Part shown: piece after piece, positions 61,676 to 64,000 of the stretch
Numbering within the stretch: the first letter of the stretch is position 1
Layout: every line of letters begins with the position of its first letter
Assembly: GCA_038502055.1 (NCBI GenBank)
Contig: JAXRKN010000045.1
Location: 2,440,501-2,504,500, forward strand
DNA length: 64,000 nucleotides
Source: Tanytarsus gracilentus
Taxonomy: Eukaryota > Arthropoda > Insecta > Diptera > Chironomidae
Direction of reading: 5' to 3'
Translations under genes and position numbers: made by a program
The notes under the pieces: generated by a model
The model's database searches: none
The model's input: the letters and a program-made list of their open reading frames with translations, nothing else
What the model was told of the DNA's origin: nothing

Positions 61676-64000
61676 ATGATCATCGGGCTCTTTCGACGCT
61701 ATAAATTGCTCTTTCTTATCGGCATTCTAATTTTAGCATTTCAAATTTTTCTCGCGTACAAGTCATTCAAAATTCCACTTTATGACTCGAGCAAAAGTAA
61801 TGAGGAAGCTCATCAGAGCATCAGTGGCAGTATTCAACAAAAGCAATTTTTAATGAATAATATCAACGATGATGAAGATATCATAAATTCTAATGTACAG
61901 CATCAGGATGAAGCAGCAATAAAAAGTGAAAAATCATCGACACTCCTCAGCGAATTAAAATTCAAACCAAAATGTGATATTTTAAAGGAAAAGGATAAGG
62001 AAGTGATATCGGCACTCCAGCGAGCGAGGACGACTGAATGCAAGGAACACATCGTTAACGTGACATGTGAAATTAAAGCAGGTCACCTCTATCCGAAAAC
62101 ACTGCCGAACACGTGTCCAAGTGTTAATTATATTGCAAATCGATCGATGGGATGTTTTAAGGACGAAAAGAAAAATCGATTGCTCTCGAGCTTCTACGCC
62201 AACTATAAGGAGACAAATTCACCAAAAAAATGCATCCAAATGTGCCTCCAGTCGGGCTATCTGTTTGCTGGCATGCAATATTCTACGGAGTGCTTTTGTG
62301 GAAACGATGAGCCATCAATCGATCGCAAGCTACCCGACTCGAGCTGCAACATGAAATGCCCTGCAGAACCAAAATCAGCTTGCGGAGGCTATTATGCAAT
62401 CAACATTTATGAAACTGGAATTGCCAGTGAGTTAATTAAACTTTCAATTAATTCATTTTATTAATTAATCTCTATTTAGATTTTTCTCCACAAATCGCTG
62501 AGTCATTACCAAAAATAGCTGAAAAGAAAGCGCGAATTGTTTTCTTGTTAACATTAAACGGAAGAGCACTTCGTCAGGTCTATCGATTACTCAAATCACT
62601 TTACAGTGCCGATCATTTCTACTACATTCATATCGATTCTGTAAGTTATCAATTATTTATTTAAAATACACTCATGAATATATTTATTTTTAGCGTCAAG
62701 ATTATCTGTTTCGAGAATTGCTTAAACTTGAATCAATGTTTCCAAACATTCGACTGGCGAAGAGACGATTTGCAACGATTTGGGGTGGTGCATCGTTACT
62801 AAAGATGTTACTTAATTGCATGTCTGACTTATTGAAGACCGACTGGGAGTGGGATTTTGTTCTCAATCTCAGCGAGAGCGATTTTCCCGTTAAAAATATT
62901 GAAAAATTGACACATTTTCTTACGGCGAATAAGGATAAAAATTTTGTTAAATCTCATGGTCGTGAAGTGCAAAGATTCATCCAGAAGCAAGGACTCGACA
63001 AGACTTTTGTCGAGTGTGATACACACATGTGGAGAGTAGGTGATCGTTCATTGCCAGATGGAATACAAATTGACGGAGGAAGTGACTGGGTGTGTTTATC
63101 GAGAAAATTTATTGCCTATGTAACGAGTGAGGAAAAGGATATTCTCGTTGAGGGACTTTTGAAGATTTTTCACTATACTCTGCTTCCGGCCGAATCGTTC
63201 TTTCATACGGCCATACGAAACTCAATTTTTTGCGACACTTATATTGACAATAATTTGCATTTAACAAACTGGAAGAGAAAGTTGGGCTGTAAATGTCAAT
63301 ATCGCCATATCTGCGATTGGTGTGGCTGCTCCCCGAATGATTTTAAACCAGACGACTGGCCACGACTGCAATCTACCGAACAAAAGCAATTATTTTTTGC
63401 ACGAAAATTTGAGCCAGTCGTTAATCAGTTGGTTATATTGCAATTAGAAGAATGGCTCTTTGGTCCATATCCATTAAGTTATACAAGTTTAAATAGTTAT
63501 TGGCAGAATGTTTACCACCACTTAGATAGTAGCATATCGCTTGATCAAGCACTTCTCATAATTTCGGAGGGAATTTTGAGAATAAATTCGCGATCAAATC
63601 AAATTCAGCAATTTTATGAGCCACTCAAGCTCCTCGAAGTGACGGATTATTTTGAGCTCGATGTATATAAAGGATTTTTAGTTCGACACGAAGCTAGAAT
63701 TAATGTAAATATCACAGTCGAGCTGGAGACTTTATGTAAGCCTTCTCTTGTGCATGCACAGGTTTCGAAAACAAATAAACTCGCCAAGAAAATTATGCAG
63801 CTCGAAGTGAGTTCAGATTTCGATCAGAAGGAACAAATGTCGAGGAATTTTGGGCGCTTCATTGGACAAAATTCAGATCCAGTGTTGATAGTGAAACTTT
63901 CTGGAACATCAAATGTTGAAAATATCACAGCAACGTTAACAGTCCTATGGGTTGATCCCAACGAAAAGATTCAGGAGACTGGCGAGTTGACTATTGAAGA
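61676..64000 (+). CDS. oxt: Peptide O-xylosyltransferase (3' end outside window)
   Basis: Exons 61676-62426, 62480-62640, 62694 to the window edge; phases agree, 739 residues or more seen. A short basic N-terminus and one hydrophobic segment (LLFLIGILILAFQIFLAY, about 11-28) make a Golgi type II anchor. A stem of about 110 residues follows, then a Cys-rich WSC domain (GCFKDEKK through CGGYYAINIYE, about 160-247), which in animals accompanies xylosyltransferase. The GT14 catalytic domain begins KARIVFLLTLNGRALRQVYR and contains YIHIDS, DWEWDFVLNLSESDFPVK and QIDGGSDWVCLSR. After it comes a Cys-rich segment (CKCQYRHICDWCGCSP) and a C-terminal domain. The enzyme moves xylose from UDP-xylose to Ser of proteoglycan cores, starting heparan and chondroitin sulfate chains. 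Confidence 0.93.

Overview
The window looks like nuclear DNA of an insect, most likely a dipteran outside the Drosophila lineage (a nematoceran such as a midge is my best guess). The reasons are an AT-rich background, many very short GT-AG introns (about 50-70 bp) beside a few multi-kilobase ones, insect-type orthologues (sterolin half-transporters ABCG5/ABCG8, Domino, eIF4G, peptide O-xylosyltransferase), and a RECQL/RECQ1-type helicase, which Drosophila melanogaster is generally reported to lack. I read gene models by hand from splice signals. For every complete gene the exon lengths sum to a whole number of codons; the Domino-A 3' end stays open.

Layout. 1-1617 (-): partial F-box/LRR-like gene. 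1832-9670 (-): ABCG5-like half transporter, 7 exons. Its 5.6-kb intron 4 holds a complete same-strand gene (3152-5924) for a two-BED-finger, hAT-transposase-derived protein, and a two-level tandem repeat (about 6.35-8.06 kb). 9.67-19.05 kb: gene-poor spacer with hairpin elements and an odd G/C-rich patch. 19053-23942 (+): ABCG8-like partner, head-to-head with ABCG5.

24.1-51.6 kb is gene-dense: eIF4G (24112-29594, -), APLF-like FHA/PBZ repair factor (30066-31346, -), RECQL helicase (31495-33619, +), diphthine synthase DPH5 (33675-34558, -), a TTLL15-like membrane-anchored tubulin-ligase-like protein (34988-36683, +), the Domino/p400 chromatin remodeler with two alternative C-termini (about 37.0-49.94 kb, -), and the SNARE USE1 (50816-51559, +). 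Gene-poor DNA returns from 51.6 kb and flanks an intronless LRR transmembrane protein (56094-57755, -). Peptide O-xylosyltransferase (61676 to the window end, +) is cut by the right edge.

How the genes relate. ABCG5 and ABCG8 are expected to form one obligate heterodimer, and both nucleotide-binding domains are degenerate at key ATPase motifs. APLF and RECQL, both genome-maintenance proteins, are divergent with only 148 bp between start codons. Domino-A and Domino-B would arise by splicing or retaining an intron after one shared exon. The best leads are the degenerate sterolin pair, the domesticated hAT protein nested in its intron, the RECQL with a changed aromatic-rich loop, and the two-level repeat. 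I saw no CRISPR, prokaryotic element, rRNA or convincing tRNA.
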